The notes under the pieces: model-generated
Database searches by the model: none
What the model was told of the DNA's origin: nothing
What the model saw: the letters and a program-made list of their open reading frames with translations, nothing else
Source of the DNA: Mastigamoeba balamuthi
Taxonomy: Eukaryota > Evosea > Mastigamoebida > Mastigamoebidae
Length of the DNA: 64,000 nt
Direction: 5' to 3'
NCBI GenBank assembly: GCA_902651635.1
Contig: CACRSC010000273.1
Coordinates: 669,849-733,848, forward strand
Shown here: piece after piece, positions 34,026-44,518 of the stretch
Position numbering within the stretch: position 1 is the stretch's first letter
How the letters are laid out: each line of letters starts with the position of its first letter
Position numbers and translations under genes: made by a program

Positions 34026-35009
34026 CTATTGGTTCTTGTGTGCCACAAGCCCAAGGTGAAAGGTGACAATGTTCTCAAGCTGGTCGTCCTTCTCAGCAAA
34101 TGGCCTCCCCACTGCCTTGACGTTCTCCTTGATCACGCCAAACGGGCTCTCCACATGGCTCCTGATGTCTGCGATCTGTCTGTTCAGGATCCTCTTCTTG
34201 ACCGGAAGTTTGGCCACCCCTTCTGTGGCTGGGCGTTTCAGGGGACGGGCGTAGGTCGTGAAGAACGCTGGCGTCTTCATGTTGTCCTGTGCCCATGCGA
34301 AGTGGTTGTTGGCAATGAAGACGTCGTTGGGGAAGAGCAGCTTCAACATCTTCTTGTTGGCCTGGATCCAGTGACTGTCAAACAGCTTGGGAGAGTAGGG
34401 GCCCCAAACCCCCACAGGCCACCCCTGCATGTTCAGTGTGACCATGAAGCGGCCTGCAGGGCGGTTCTCCTTGAATGACTACTTGTCAGAGCCACGGGCG
34501 CCCGGCTATTTTTGGCAAGAAGGAGGATCAGACCCAACAAAAAGTATCACCGCCCAGACGCACCCGTCACTTCCCGACCTTTGGGAAGTTGACAGAGTCG
34601 ATGGCAACAGTGACCTTGCACAGGGCCTTGGGGAGCTGAAGTTGTTTGGCCGCAGTTTTCCGGTCCTTGAAGGTGCTCCGGCGGATCTGTTGGCGCCCCG
34701 CCCCCACCACGCGAACACCTTGCGCAGGATCTTCTGGTTCTGGGCGAATGACTTCATGGCGATCGGCATCCAGCGGAGCACACTGGCATGCAGGGCACCG
34801 TAGCCAACCCCTTTGAGGTCCTTGAACAACGCAAGGTAGACTGCCTTGTCAACGAAATGGGCTGGTTCGCGGAGTGCCCAGAGGTGAGAGTGCTCCTGAT
34901 GGGCACACTTAATGAGCTCCACGACCACGGCCTTGGGGACGAACTTCTCCACACGCTTCTGCACGCCTGAGTATGTGTGCGCCATCACTATTTTTAGTGG
35001 GATGTGCAC
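34026..35009 (-). pseudogene. Decayed DDE-type transposase
   Basis: Two overlapping minus-strand frames look like one broken transposase. The upstream part (35009 to about 34560) is helical, with LRWMPIAMKSFAQNQKILRKV and, in a shifted frame, KVTVAIDSVNFPK, which fits the first catalytic Asp strand. The downstream part (34445-34026) has LNMQGWPVGVWGPYSPKLFDSHW, then DVFIANNHFAWAQ where the second catalytic Asp of the DDE fold would be expected, then HVESPFGVIKENVKAVGRPF with the third acidic residue. The likely second Asp reads as Asn, and at least one frameshift and a stop separate the halves, so it is inactive. The order of motifs fits the PIF/Harbinger-like DDE_Tnp_4 group loosely. Confidence 0.6.
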
Positions 35010-35565
35010 AAATTCACAAAAATCTTGTACACAACACGTTTGGAAAATGTGGCATGTGCCTCAATCACAGAACATGAAATCAGGCTACTGTTAACTAGGC
35101 AACAATCTAAAGGGTGTTAAGTGAATGCCTGGTCAAATATCATTTCATGATTTTTTGATCTGATACTAAAGATATTATTCAAGATATTTAGTGAACGAAG
35201 ATATTTCTTTCTTTCTTTTTTATAGATTTTGAGTCTCTTTGTTGTTCATGCTGAGGAATATGACTATGAGGACAAGGACAGCAATCATACCCACATTGCT
35301 GCCTTGTGCAGAACAAGCACAGACCTTGTCTTGCTCTAACCTGAAGTCAGAGAGAATATTAGCAGAAGCACACTCACTTCAGAGTCTCAATGAAGAACCT
35401 CTGAAGAAATGTTCTTCTTTATGAGTATGACCACCCTGCACTGCCTTTATCTGATGGTGTTTGAAACATTGAGTGAAAAAGTAGTAACTAATTATGTAAA
35501 GTACTTTCTGATAGTTCAACTCAGAGATTTAAGGAACAAACTCAGTTACACTTACAAGAGCAGAG

Positions 35566-35870
35566 AAAAACCAAGTCGAGAAGGCAACAAATTACAGCCC
35601 ACAAATATGAGCCATACATAATCGGATTCCCTGCGCATAAGAGATCATTTTAATGCCAGTTACATCGCTATATGACAACTCAGTGGTCCGGTAGACGAGC
35701 AACAAGGCTTATGATGAGGATTAACACAGCTTCAGCTTTTTCCATTCAACTGCAAAAAAAACCAAGTCGTAGGACAACAAACGATCGACCTGGTGCACGA
35801 TTATTATATACTCGTATTCCCATCATGTAAGCGGTTCTATTGATGCCAGAACCGTTGCTATCTGGCACCA
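35566..35870. repeat. Diverged direct repeat, two units 190-191 nt apart
   Basis: Three anchor words recur at a nearly constant offset: AACCAAGTCG at about 35569 and 35760, TCGxATTCCC at 35622 and 35812, and ATGCCAG at 35653 and 35843. Text between them is about 60-70 percent alike. This is a tandem or element-internal repeat that has aged. Confidence 0.55.
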
Positions 35871-36083
35871 TGATTAATAACTTCATTGATAACAAGGTTT
35901 TCACAAACTTTATACACAAATATTTGTTGTTTCCTCTCTCTCATTTCTTCCCTCTCAAAACAAGGTCTTGTGCTTCTCCTCACTAGAAGTGTTTATACCT
36001 TCCTTCATTCGAAAACTAAAGTGTGTTGTGGCTCTCACTGCCCCTGCTGCCTTCTCTGTGTATGCCATTACGTCGAAGTCTCC

Positions 36084-36107
36084 TGAATTGGCCTTTTGGC
36101 CAATTCA
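36084..36107. repeat. Perfect hairpin, 10-bp arms and TTTT loop
   Basis: TGAATTGGCC, TTTT, GGCCAATTCA forms a perfect stem-loop. An outer AAGTC/GACTT pair extends the stem past a 3-nt internal loop on each side. Confidence 0.8.
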
Positions 36108-36247
36108 TCCGACTTGGATGAAATGGCAAACACAGACCTCTTCATAATTTCCTAAATTGTTATTTATACTGTAAATCTTTTGTATTTGGACTATTATTTA
36201 GGATCACTCTTGGGAATGCTTATGTACTTTTTTTGTTTGTGTTTTTG

Positions 36248-36346
36248 CCTTTTCATTGGTGTAAAAAGGCCGAAACGAGATGATATTCCTGTCAGGAGGA
36301 AAGGGGCATTTATCCTTGAAAAATGCTCCTAATACCAATGAAAAGG
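36248..36346. repeat. Nested fold-back (inverted repeat) about 100 nt long
   Basis: The outer arms CCTTTTCATTGGT (36248-36260) and ACCAATGAAAAGG (36334-36346) are exact reverse complements. Inside them AGGGGCATTT (near 36302) and AAATGCTCCT (near 36321) pair with one G-T. Such fold-backs occur in small non-autonomous elements. Confidence 0.7.
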
Positions 36347-36823
36347 ACGGATTGTTAGAGTACGTTTTGGAATGATACGCGAAATATTTTGGGAAAAGGA
36401 TGGAATTTTGATATCACAATGTGACAATACTGTGGGGGGAAAGGCAGTACTTTGGAAATTTCCTGCACACAATTATGAACAGTTTTCCAATTCTATGCTG
36501 GGGTCAGAAGCCAAAGCAAATATGAAGAACAAGCCTGGGACTAGAGAAAAGTAAATGTTATTGTAAACTGGGCTTTTTTTTAAAAGATTAACTGTAAAAT
36601 GTGTGAAAGAGATGTCTGTTTTGATTATTATTGGATAAGCTCACAGAGTAGCAAAAGAACTTATAAAAAATGCTCAAGAACAGGGGGGAAATTAGATCTG
36701 GCCTCCACATACCCTTTGGAGCAGGCTCACTGAGGGGATGAGGCTGAGCGTTTAAAGAGAGGGAAGAGGAAGAAGAGGTGGTGTCTTAGAAGATTGAGCT
36801 GATCACAATTCAAGTCCCCAGGT

Positions 36824-37120
36824 CGCGGCTCGTGGCCTCGCTGCGCGACTTTGAGAGCCACGTGCTCAACCCGGGTGTGCAGATGGACACCAACGAGTTC
36901 TACAACATGCTCTTCGACAGGCTCGAGAACGTGGCAGCGCCTGTGCTGCGCGACGTCTTCCAGGGGCGCACTGTGACGCAGATCGTCCGCCACGAGGACC
37001 CCGCGCACGTCTCGCAGCGTGAGGAGACGTTCTACGCACTGAGCCTCGAGGTGAAGAACAAGCGGACGATACACGAGGCGCTGGGGCTCTTCATGAGGGC
37101 GAAACGCTCGCACATTCCGG
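36824..37120 (+). pseudogene. Orphan fragment of a ubiquitin-specific protease (USP/UCH) domain
   Basis: A GC-rich exon-like block starts right after an acceptor-like TCCCCAG and reads SRLVASLRDFESH..., then QMDTNEFYNMLFDRLENV, FQGRTVTQIVRHED, HVSQREETFYALSLEVKNK and HEALGLF. This is the middle of a USP catalytic domain, from the QxDxxEF helix into the fingers, closest in style to large USPs such as the USP34/USP9X group. The catalytic Cys and His boxes are absent from both flanks, and the sequence loses its coding character after about 37110. It is therefore a fragment: an exon left by deletion, captured by the neighbouring element, or brought in by an assembly mis-join. Confidence 0.7.
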
Positions 37121-37326
37121 TTGTCTGGAGTAGGGTGTCATTCACTGTGACTTCCACAAGTATTAACAAATGCCACAATCAGAAAACTGAGCCTACCTTT
37201 GCCTCTCTGCACCTCTCTGTAGTGTTGTTCTTGTCTTCAATGCATATGTTCAAGTCCGGCACAAGATGATGCTCACTTGGCGGGGAATGAGAACGGAAGC
37301 GATCTCTATTGTATCTGCTGTCGTTC

Positions 37327-38681
37327 TCAAATCAGAGGTTGAGATTGGAGTTTGCTCAGGGCTTGGTGCAGGATGTCCTTCTCGCCTATACGCACTATCA
37401 GGGCATTGCGCAGCGCCCAGGGCCTGAGCACCTCGTCATTTCCGAGACAGTCTTCTCTCCCCTTCGGCTTCACCTCGGGCCCGCAGCACTGCTCGTCGGG
37501 CGCATCGACGTTGCCGATGCTGTTGAGGAGCTTCTTGTCCTGGTCCAGAGAAGTCGGGTACTTGGCCAACCTCATCCGTATCGCCTTCTCCAGGAGGTCC
37601 TTCGTCCGCTGGGACTCGCGCGCCCCTGCGGGGAGCTCTCTGGACCTGCGGTACGACTGCAGGCCGTCGCCCGGCAGCGCGCACGCCGCCGCTGCCTCGA
37701 CAAGGGCGCGTGGCAGGTCGCCGCCGACACGGATGGCGTGGGAGCGCGGCCCCAGGTTGCCCTTGACGGCCGCGATGCGCGCGTAGGCCCTCGCGGTGCC
37801 CTCTGGCAGCGCCGCGACCACGCAGGACAACGGGACGTCGACAGTGTTGAACGGGTTGACGTCGTCGGCGTAGCCGTACCTCCGCAGGAGCTCCGAGTTG
37901 CCCAGGTCGCCGTACGTGTTGAACAGCTCTCCGCCAGCGGGCACCGCAGACTGCAGCACCATCGGCAGTGATCCGCTGCCGTCCCCGTGGTCCTCGAGGT
38001 GCGCGTTGCAGTGCCCCGTCTTGTGGTTCAGCATGTCCGCCATCGGCGTCTGCACACCGCCACGTCCGGGCCGGGGGCGAACGCTCAGCTCAGGGGAGGG
38101 GCTGCTGCTGCAGTGGGGCGCTCAGGGGGTACCATGACGGGGCCGTCGTAGTCGGGGTGCGAGTCGAAGGCGCGCGACATGGCGACGGAGCCCCAGAAGA
38201 CGTAGGCGTCGAGCCCGCTGTTCTCTCTGCTGAAGTGCGACTGGTGCGCACGCACAAACGGCTCGACGCGCTCGGCAAACGCCCTGCGGATGGCCTCGGC
38301 GCCGAGGGCGGCCTCTGTCTCGGTGCCCCCGAGCTCCTGGCGCTCGCGGGGGCTCCAGAACAGCGGCGTGTCGACGTCGCGTGGCAGCGCACTGAGGAAG
38401 GGCGCCCACGCAGACGAGGGCCCCGCACTCGCCTCGGACATGAGGCAGGCGATGAGCGCCTCCCAGGGGCTGAGGCGGCTGGCGCGGAGGAGCCTGCCGA
38501 GGCGGCAGTGCGGGCTGGCGGGGCCGAGCAGCAGAGCGACGGGCACGCGGAAGAGCTCGGTGCCCCGCTCGAGGGCAGAGACGGTGAAAGCGCCACGGCC
38601 GGTGCCGGGAGTCGGCCCCAGGCGCACGCTCGGGTGCACACCGAAGCCACTCTCGCGCATCCACCGAACAAAGTCCTGCAT
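37327..38681 (-). CDS. SET-domain lysine methyltransferase, SETD6/RuBisCO-LSMT type
   Basis: Two exons on the minus strand, 38681 to about 38133 and about 38063 to 37327, joined so that GPVM runs into TPMADMLNH. The N-terminal part has the split SET pattern (PGTGRGAFTVSALERGTELF), the inserted iSET helices (SPWEALIACLMSEAS, WAPFLSALPRDVDTPLFW), and SRAFDSH. The second exon carries the cofactor and substrate motifs ADMLNHKTGHCNAHLE and ELFNTYGDLGNSELLRRYGY, typical of SETD6, followed by the helical substrate-binding domain. Enzymes of this group methylate lysines in proteins such as RelA, histones or ribosomal proteins; the target here is unknown. About 428 residues. No odd residues in the NH and NTYG motifs. 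Confidence 0.86.
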
Positions 38682-38773
38682 CGCCTCTGCTGCAGCTCTC
38701 TGTGTTGTGGTGTCAGTCTGTGCAGTCGAAGTATCTCCTCAGTAAAATATCAGGGGTTAAAAGCGCAACAAAA

Positions 38774-38855
38774 TGTGTTCGAAGGGATTCGAACCCTCGC
38801 CTCCGAAGAGAACACCACCTCAAGGTGCCGCCTTAGACCGCTCGGCCACGAACAC
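38774..38855 (-). tRNA. tRNA-Leu with GAG anticodon
   Basis: An 82-nt cloverleaf on the minus strand: acceptor GTGTTCG pairs CGAACAC, discriminator A; D-arm GGCCGAGCGGTCTAAGGC; anticodon stem GCACC/GGTGT around the loop TTGAGGT (anticodon GAG at positions 34-36); a long variable arm (TCTCTTCGGAGG); T-loop GTTCGAAT. The long arm and discriminator A identify Leu rather than Ser. A TTTT run just downstream fits a pol III terminator. No intron. Confidence 0.9.
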
Positions 38856-39061
38856 TTTCACATTTAGTTGTGTCCCAAAGTAACTAACTGGATACACCGC
38901 GGACTCCGCGGAAGTGCTGGTCTGTGGCAACTCAGGACATTTCACTTGTTGATGCCGCCTGCTGGGCATCTTGAGTTGTGGAATCAACAGCTGTTGCATC
39001 AGTGTTGCAAACCATAATCGATGTATTGAATTCAGTGTGATAGAGTGGGGCCACAGAACCG

Positions 39062-40753
39062 TCAGAGCTTATCCAGAGACGCGAGCAGAGCACGGTACTC
39101 TTGCTCGTGCTCCTTGTAGATCTCATGCAGCAGCGCCTTGCGGTCCGCAGGGCTCTGGCAGTCCTGCAGCCAGTCGGCGAACTTGCTCGCAAGCCGCGCC
39201 TTGACGCGCAGGCGGTACTGCTTCTGCGCGTCCTCGTCCCCCGCCACGCGCTTCTCGTCCGCCTGGCGCAGGCCCAGCACCTCGTGGCACTTGACCGCCT
39301 GCTGCCTGCAGATCCTCAGCGAGGCCCTCACCTTCTCGGCGACCACATCGTCGACGCGCTCCGGCAGCGGCTTGAAGAGCCCCGACCGCGTTATCGACGC
39401 TAGGTCCGCCAGGTCACGCACGTGCCTGGGAGTGAAAGAGAGAGGGGAGTGAGCAAGAGAGAAGGAGCGACCGTGTTCACAAACTGCACTGCACGCACAT
39501 GAAGTCGGTTGACGGGTCCTCGACGGTGAGGTCGAACACGTCGGGGTTGGACCGCGCGTGTGTGTAGATGGCATCGCAGAGCATCACTGCGCCAGGCGTG
39601 AGTGTGGGGGGGGGGGGGGGCCTGCGGAGGCTGCGGGATGGGGCTGAGGCGGGCGCACGGCCGTATCCGTGCTTCTGGTAGCAGGGGAAGACGACAAACT
39701 GGCTGATGCGCTCGCGGATCTTGTCGGGGTGGTGGTAGTACATGTACAGTGTGCAGTAGCCCAGCAGCCGGTACCTCGGGGCCCCGCCGGCCTCGTCCTT
39801 CTCCTTCCGGAACAGGAGCATCGCGCGCCAGCCCGGCTCCGACGCGTCGATGTACGACGCGGCGTCAATCGACAGCAGCGAGAAGATTCGGAACCTCTCG
39901 TGGTACTCTCGCGCCCTCCCCTCGCGTATGTCCGCCTGCCCGCGCACGTGCATGCCGTCACGCGAGTGCGCCAGAGGCGGAGAGGGGAGAGAGGGGAGGG
40001 GAGACGCACAAAGTAGGACTCGTAGCCGAGGACGCTGGCTGGGTCGCTGGCACGCGGCGGGCACGAGACCACGAGGTCGCCCGGCGGCACGAAGGGCGCC
40101 GGGGGGCTCTCGACCTTGGCCACGAGCTCGTCGAGCGACGCCTCGGCGGGCGTGTGCTCGGGCACGTGCTTCAGCAGCAGCTTCGCCACGTCCGGGGCCT
40201 CTGCCAGCAGCAGCAGCAACAACAGCAGCAGGAGCGTTGGAAACCGGGAATCATCAGAGCCGGAAGGAAAACCGCAGGCGCAGTTGCTCACCGGGCTTCC
40301 GCTCGTCCCAGCGGGCGGCGATGTACGAGCGGAACGTGTCGGCGGCGTAGTAGGCGTCGACGCGCAGCCCGCGGTAGCCGCGCACGACCTGGTCCTCCGA
40401 GACGACCTGGTGCGTGTACGCCGGGTGGAACGTCGCCCCAGCGTCGCCCACCTCAGACCTCCTCATCACTGCAGGCGCGTGGAGGAAGAGAGGGGCCAGC
40501 GTGTCAGGGCCTCCCGGTGCCGGCTACCCCGCTGGGGGCAGCACAGCTACTGCACCGAGGTGGACTGTGATGGCGTCGTTTGCGGAGCACTCGAAGGGGT
40601 TGCCCTGCTCTGGCTGGGGCGCTGCCGTCCCCGGGGCGACTGCACACACACAGCAGGGAGTGAGGCGAGGCCCCGAGGGCGGGTGCGGAGTGCGGTGGGC
40701 GCACTCCTTCGCTTCTTCATCTCGAGAAGTTCCGCACGCATGTCGACCGCCAT
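39062..40753 (-). CDS. HAT1: HAT1, type B histone acetyltransferase catalytic subunit
   Basis: HAT1 acetylates new histone H4 on Lys5 and Lys12 before chromatin assembly, with RbAp46/48. Exons on the minus strand include a short first exon (MAVDMRAELLEMKKR), NPFECSANDAITVHL, the exon at 40469-40285 (FHPAYTHQVVSEDQVVRGY, YRGLRVDAYYAADTF), an exon near 40215-40015 (EAPDVAKLLLKHVPEHTPA), the GNAT exon at about 39945-39665 (REGRAREYHERF, YCTLYMYYHHPDKIRERIS, then VFPCYQKHGYG, the acetyl-CoA loop), DLTVEDPSTDF, and the C-terminal helical exon 39425-39062. All are in the order of HAT1. Introns contain a run of 15 G (39606-39620) and a CAG-rich tract (40200-40240). Divergent with the Sel1 gene. Confidence 0.9.
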
Positions 40754-40887
40754 TTTTGAAGCTTCCCCTGTTTTTTCAAAAAAACTGACTGCTGGATATT
40801 TTTCCTCCCTTCGCAGATCTTCCGATATTTCGTGCGAAATGATCTTTCGCTTTTTTTGTCAACACCGCTGTTCTCACCCTTCCCCGG
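40754..40887. promoter_or_regulatory. Bidirectional promoter of HAT1 and the Sel1-repeat gene
   Basis: Only 134 nt lie between divergent start codons. The stretch is much richer in A/T than either gene and includes GGATATTTTTCC, CCGATATTTCGTGCG and a CTTTTTTTG run. Both promoters must lie here or in the first exons. Confidence 0.5.
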
Positions 40888-42119
40888 ATGGAGGATACGC
40901 TCGCCGCGCTGGACGCGTTCGAGAGGGGCGAGCTGCCCCTCGCGATGTCGCACGTGACCGCCGCCTACGAGCGCGACCCGTCGTTCGCCCCCGCGCTGCT
41001 CCTGATGCGCGCGCTGCGCCAGACGGACCCCTCGATCGCCGCGCCCGAGCGCGACATCTACGTGCTCGCCCGGCGCGCGCGCCAGCTGCGCACCGCCGCG
41101 CTGGACGCGTGGGTCGACGCGCACCTGCTGCGCCCGCGGTCGTCGCCGGCCTCGTCGCTGTGCCTCGCGGGCATGTGGAACTACTTTGTCCGCAACGACA
41201 AGGCCGCGGCGGCCGCCGTCCTGCGCCGGGCCAGCGACGCGGGCAGCGCGCCTGCGATGTGCAGCCTGGGCTACTGCTACGACAAGGGCGAGGGCGTCGA
41301 GGTCGACCACGAGCGCGCCGCGCGGCTGTACGAGCGGGCGTCCCAGAGCGGCCACGTGCTGGCCACGGCCAACCTCGGCACGTGCTACAACGACGGCGCC
41401 GGCGTCGCCCGCGACCTCGCGGCCGCCGCGCGGCTCTACAGGTGGGCCGCCGACCGCGGCCTGGCGCTCGCCCAGTACAACCTCGCGCTGTGCTACGACA
41501 AGGGTGAGGGCGTCGAGAGGTCAGACGCACGCCCGTCTGCGCGCTGCCCGCGAGGGTCGCTGACTGGGGCCCCCCCTCCCCGCCTTCCCCTCTTTCTTTC
41601 GCTCTCTCTCCCTCTCCCAGCAGGGACCCGACAGAGAGCGCCAGGCTGCTGCGCAAGGCCGCGGAGCAGGGCCACGCGGGGGCGCAGTTCAACCTGGGCA
41701 TCTGCTACACGCAGGGCGACGGCGTGACGAGGTGCCTGCGGCCTGCGGGCCTCCCAGTTCCGCGTTTTGTTGTTGTCCCACGCGTCTGACGCCCACGCGC
41801 CGAAAGAGACGAGGCCGAGGCCGTGCTGTGGTACCAGAAGGCGGCGGAGCAGGGGCACGCGTCGGCGCTGTGCAACCTGGGGTGCTGCTACGACAGGGGC
41901 GAGGGCGTGCAGCGCAGCCACGAGCGGGCCGTGCAGCTGTTCCGCGACGCCGTCGCAGGCGGCAGCGTCGTCGGGCACTTCAACCTCGCCTGCTGCCTGA
42001 GCCTCTCGGGGCCCGAGCAGGACATGCGAGCGGCCGCCGCCCTGTGGGCCGGCGCGGTGCTCAAGGGCCACGACGCGTCGCGAAGACGCCTGGACACGCT
42101 GCACCCCGTATCAATGTAA
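40888..42119 (+). CDS. Sel1-like repeat (SLR) protein
   Basis: Three exons: 40888 to about 41518, about 41623-41727 and about 41807-42119. After an N-terminal helical segment (LAALDAFERGELPLAMSHV), at least five Sel1 repeats follow, each of the form A-M/L-x-x-L-G-x-C-Y-x-x-G-x-G-V: APAMCSLGYCYDKGEGVE, VLATANLGTCYNDGAGVA, LALAQYNLALCYDKGEGV, HAGAQFNLGICYTQGDGV and HASALCNLGCCYDRGEGV. SLR proteins are adapters, for example in ER-associated degradation or signalling. There is no signal peptide, so it is probably cytosolic. The tail ends soon after the last repeat. An AATTCAT triplet repeat follows the stop at 42120-42140. Confidence 0.86.
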
Positions 42120-42224
42120 TTCATAATTCATAATTCATAATCCGCAATTCAGATTGAAATCAAATCTCCTCCCCCTGCGATCACCGGCACGAATGGATCT
42201 CAGAGCGGGTCCAAAGCGCGCTCG

Positions 42225-44518
42225 ATGAGTCTGCGCCTATCTTTAGCCGCCCGCCTCAAAGAGCTCGTCGCCAAGGCCAACGGGGCGAGCCCCGAGGCGC
42301 TGCCTGCGGTCCTGCTCTCTCTCGACGGTCCGCACACAGCCCGCCAATCCAGCGGCAGGGCAGCTCACACACAGGGGACCGGCGACGCAGACATCTACTC
42401 CGACGCCAACACGGCGGGGCGCGAGGCCACCGACCGCGTGCTCAAGCTCAGCTGGGACTACGGCGTGCCGTCCCTCCTCCTGCGCGTGCGGAGCCCCTCC
42501 CACAGCGGCGCCTCGCTGCCTGGGCTGCGCTGTGTCCCGCTGGGTCTCAGGGGGCGCTGCGCCGGCCGCAGGGACTGTCGGCGGGGCGCGCGGGGCCGAG
42601 GAGGGCGTCCGGGTGGTGCGACGTGGCCGGCGGGCTGTGCATGATCCTGCAGGAGGTCTGCGTGCACCCGACCGCCGGCTCGCGTGTCCCACAAGTGCGC
42701 TCTGCTCGCCCCCAAAACCCCTCTCGAAAAAAGGGCTGTGAACAATAAGTGCGTCAGAGACACTACTGCAGCCTCAGAGCCGAGAGAGCAATACTCCAAC
42801 TGCACCTTCGGCTGGGACGGTATGCTACATTAACTGCGATGGGCGGGGGGGTTGGCTTCAGGGCTGGGTAGGGTGGGGTTGGTTCACTCAGCACGGCAAC
42901 GCACTGCACGACATCCTTCTTATCTATCTATCTGTTTGTTGTTTGTTATGGTACGTGGCCAGCTCCCTCTTGCTGCTGTGCTCGGATCGTTGCTGCGTTC
43001 CAAGGATGACGGCCTGACCGCCGTGGCTGCGGACACGTGCTGCGCGCTGTGCTCGATCCGGGGCGTTGCCCGCTCGCTTGTGCCGATGCTGGGGGACGTC
43101 TCGTGCGCGCTCGAGGCCTCGAGGTCCGAGGACGCTCTGCTGGGCCTCCTCGACTACGTTCGCCGCTCGTGCTACGCCGACCCGCTTGTCGCTGGCGTCG
43201 CCGTGAGTGAGGGCGTGGTCTCCGCCGCCTGCGCTCGTGTGCTGTCGCGCGACAGCACCGCCGCGGTGGTCGCCGCGTCCGTCGCCGCGCTCGTCTCGAT
43301 GTGCGACGCGGCCCCGCAGGCTGCCGACGCGTTCCGAGAGAACGCCGCTGTGGTCCGCAAGCTGTCGGAGCTTGTGGGGACGGTGGATGGTGCCCAGCAG
43401 CTGGTGGCCCTCGTGCCTGTCCGCGAGACACGCTCCGCGACGCTGCGCGACGAGCCTGCCACGAAGAAGAAGAAGCGCATGGGGCGGCAGAGGGCGGCCG
43501 CTGTCATACAGAGCGCGTGGCGCGGGTACGTCGACCGCAAGCTGTGGGCTCGCAAGAGGCAGGCCGCCTCCGTGATCGGGAGGTTCGGGCGCCACGCGCT
43601 GCTCGTCATCTCGCTGCGGCGCATCGCGCAGATCGCACGCGAGGGCCGCAAGGAGAAGAGCGTGCAGAAGTACCGCCGCAGCACGCTCGCGATGCGCGAG
43701 AGGGAGAAGCAGATCATCGCGGAGATGCCAGCCGCCGCGGTGCCGATGTACCTCGAGATCCGCCGCGGCCAGGCCGCCGCCAAGATACAGTCTGCGTGGC
43801 GCGGCGTCCTCGCCCGGCGCTTGTGCGCAGTCCTGCGCGTCCAGCAGCGGCAGGAGGCGGCGGTGCGGCGCATACAGCGCGCGTGGCGCGCGTTCCTGCG
43901 ACGCAGAGTGCTCAGAGGAGCGCTCGGGAAAGCGGCAGCCGCGGCACGGGCAGCAGCGGACCCTGCGGTCTTGGCTGCCGGGGTCGACTCTGCTCGGCTG
44001 GCAGCTCTGCAGCGCAAGGTCGTCGCTGCCTACGAGGCGCGCAGGGCCGCGAGGGTCGGCGACGATAGGTGGTCGGTGCTGCAGCGCGAGTACGGCAGGG
44101 CCGTTGCAGGCGCGGGGCCGAAGGACGGCGAGGCACTTAAGGTCGCCATGCGCCCGAGGAGGAGCGGGCAGGACCTCGACGACCTCAGGCGGCGCGCACA
44201 CGACATGTACGCGAGGTACATCGACGCCAGGCCCAGGCACATTCTTGCTGCTGAGAGGATGTCCTTGCTGGTCCGCGACTGCAAGGAGCTCGTTACCGAC
44301 ATCGCTTCCGTTCGCAAGCTCGACGACATCGCCACGGTTCGTCGGTTGCCTCCGCCCGCCTGACATTGCCTGCGTAGATGAAAAGCAGGAGGCCTGTGTC
44401 TGTCGCGATACGCGCTCAGGCAATTGCTGAGAATTCCAAGGCGCTTGAGACCTCCATGAAACCCGCGTGGGCGCGGTTCGAGCCTCTCCCCGAGATGAAC
44501 GTGGACCTCGGCTTGTAG
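42225..44518 (+). CDS. NPHP5/IQCB1-like protein (armadillo-like helices plus IQ motifs)
   Basis: IQCB1/nephrocystin-5 works at the ciliary transition zone and centriole and binds calmodulin. The N-terminal exon (MSLRLSLAARLKELVAKANG, PEALPAVLLSLDG) and the next (WDYGVPSLLLR) resemble the IQCB1 start. A long exon at about 42955-44338 has armadillo-like helices (AAVLGSLLRSKDDGLTAVAA; VAASVAALVSMCDAAPQA) and then IQ motifs AAAVIQSAWRGYVDRKL, AAAKIQSAWRGVLARRL and AVRRIQRAWRAFLRRRV. The last exon, after an intron of about 40 nt, reads MKSRRPVSVAIRAQAIAENSK and ends with PAWARFEPLPEMNVDLGL at 44518, comparable to the Trp-containing IQCB1 tail. Exons between 42500 and 42950 are partly resolved (CDVAGGLCMILQEVCVHP). 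Confidence 0.68.

Larger units (their letters stand above)
33552..36823. mobile_element. A/T-richer island with transposon debris
   Basis: Base composition changes at the end of WDR24 and changes back at about 36824. From 35000 to 36720 the sequence is visibly A/T-rich, with no long open frame and no codon pattern like the neighbours. Contents: a decayed DDE transposase (34026-35009, minus), a diverged direct repeat (35566-35870) and hairpins at 36084-36107 and 36248-36346. Frames at 33538-33867 (minus) are open but unrecognised. No terminal inverted repeats or target-site duplication could be set by eye. It could be an old nested insertion, foreign DNA, or a mis-joined contig. Confidence 0.6.

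Noticed and set aside
40215-40245. Poly-Leu or poly-Gln coding tract in HAT1
   Set aside because: The CAG-rich run lies just before the acceptor of an intron and is absent from HAT1 proteins.
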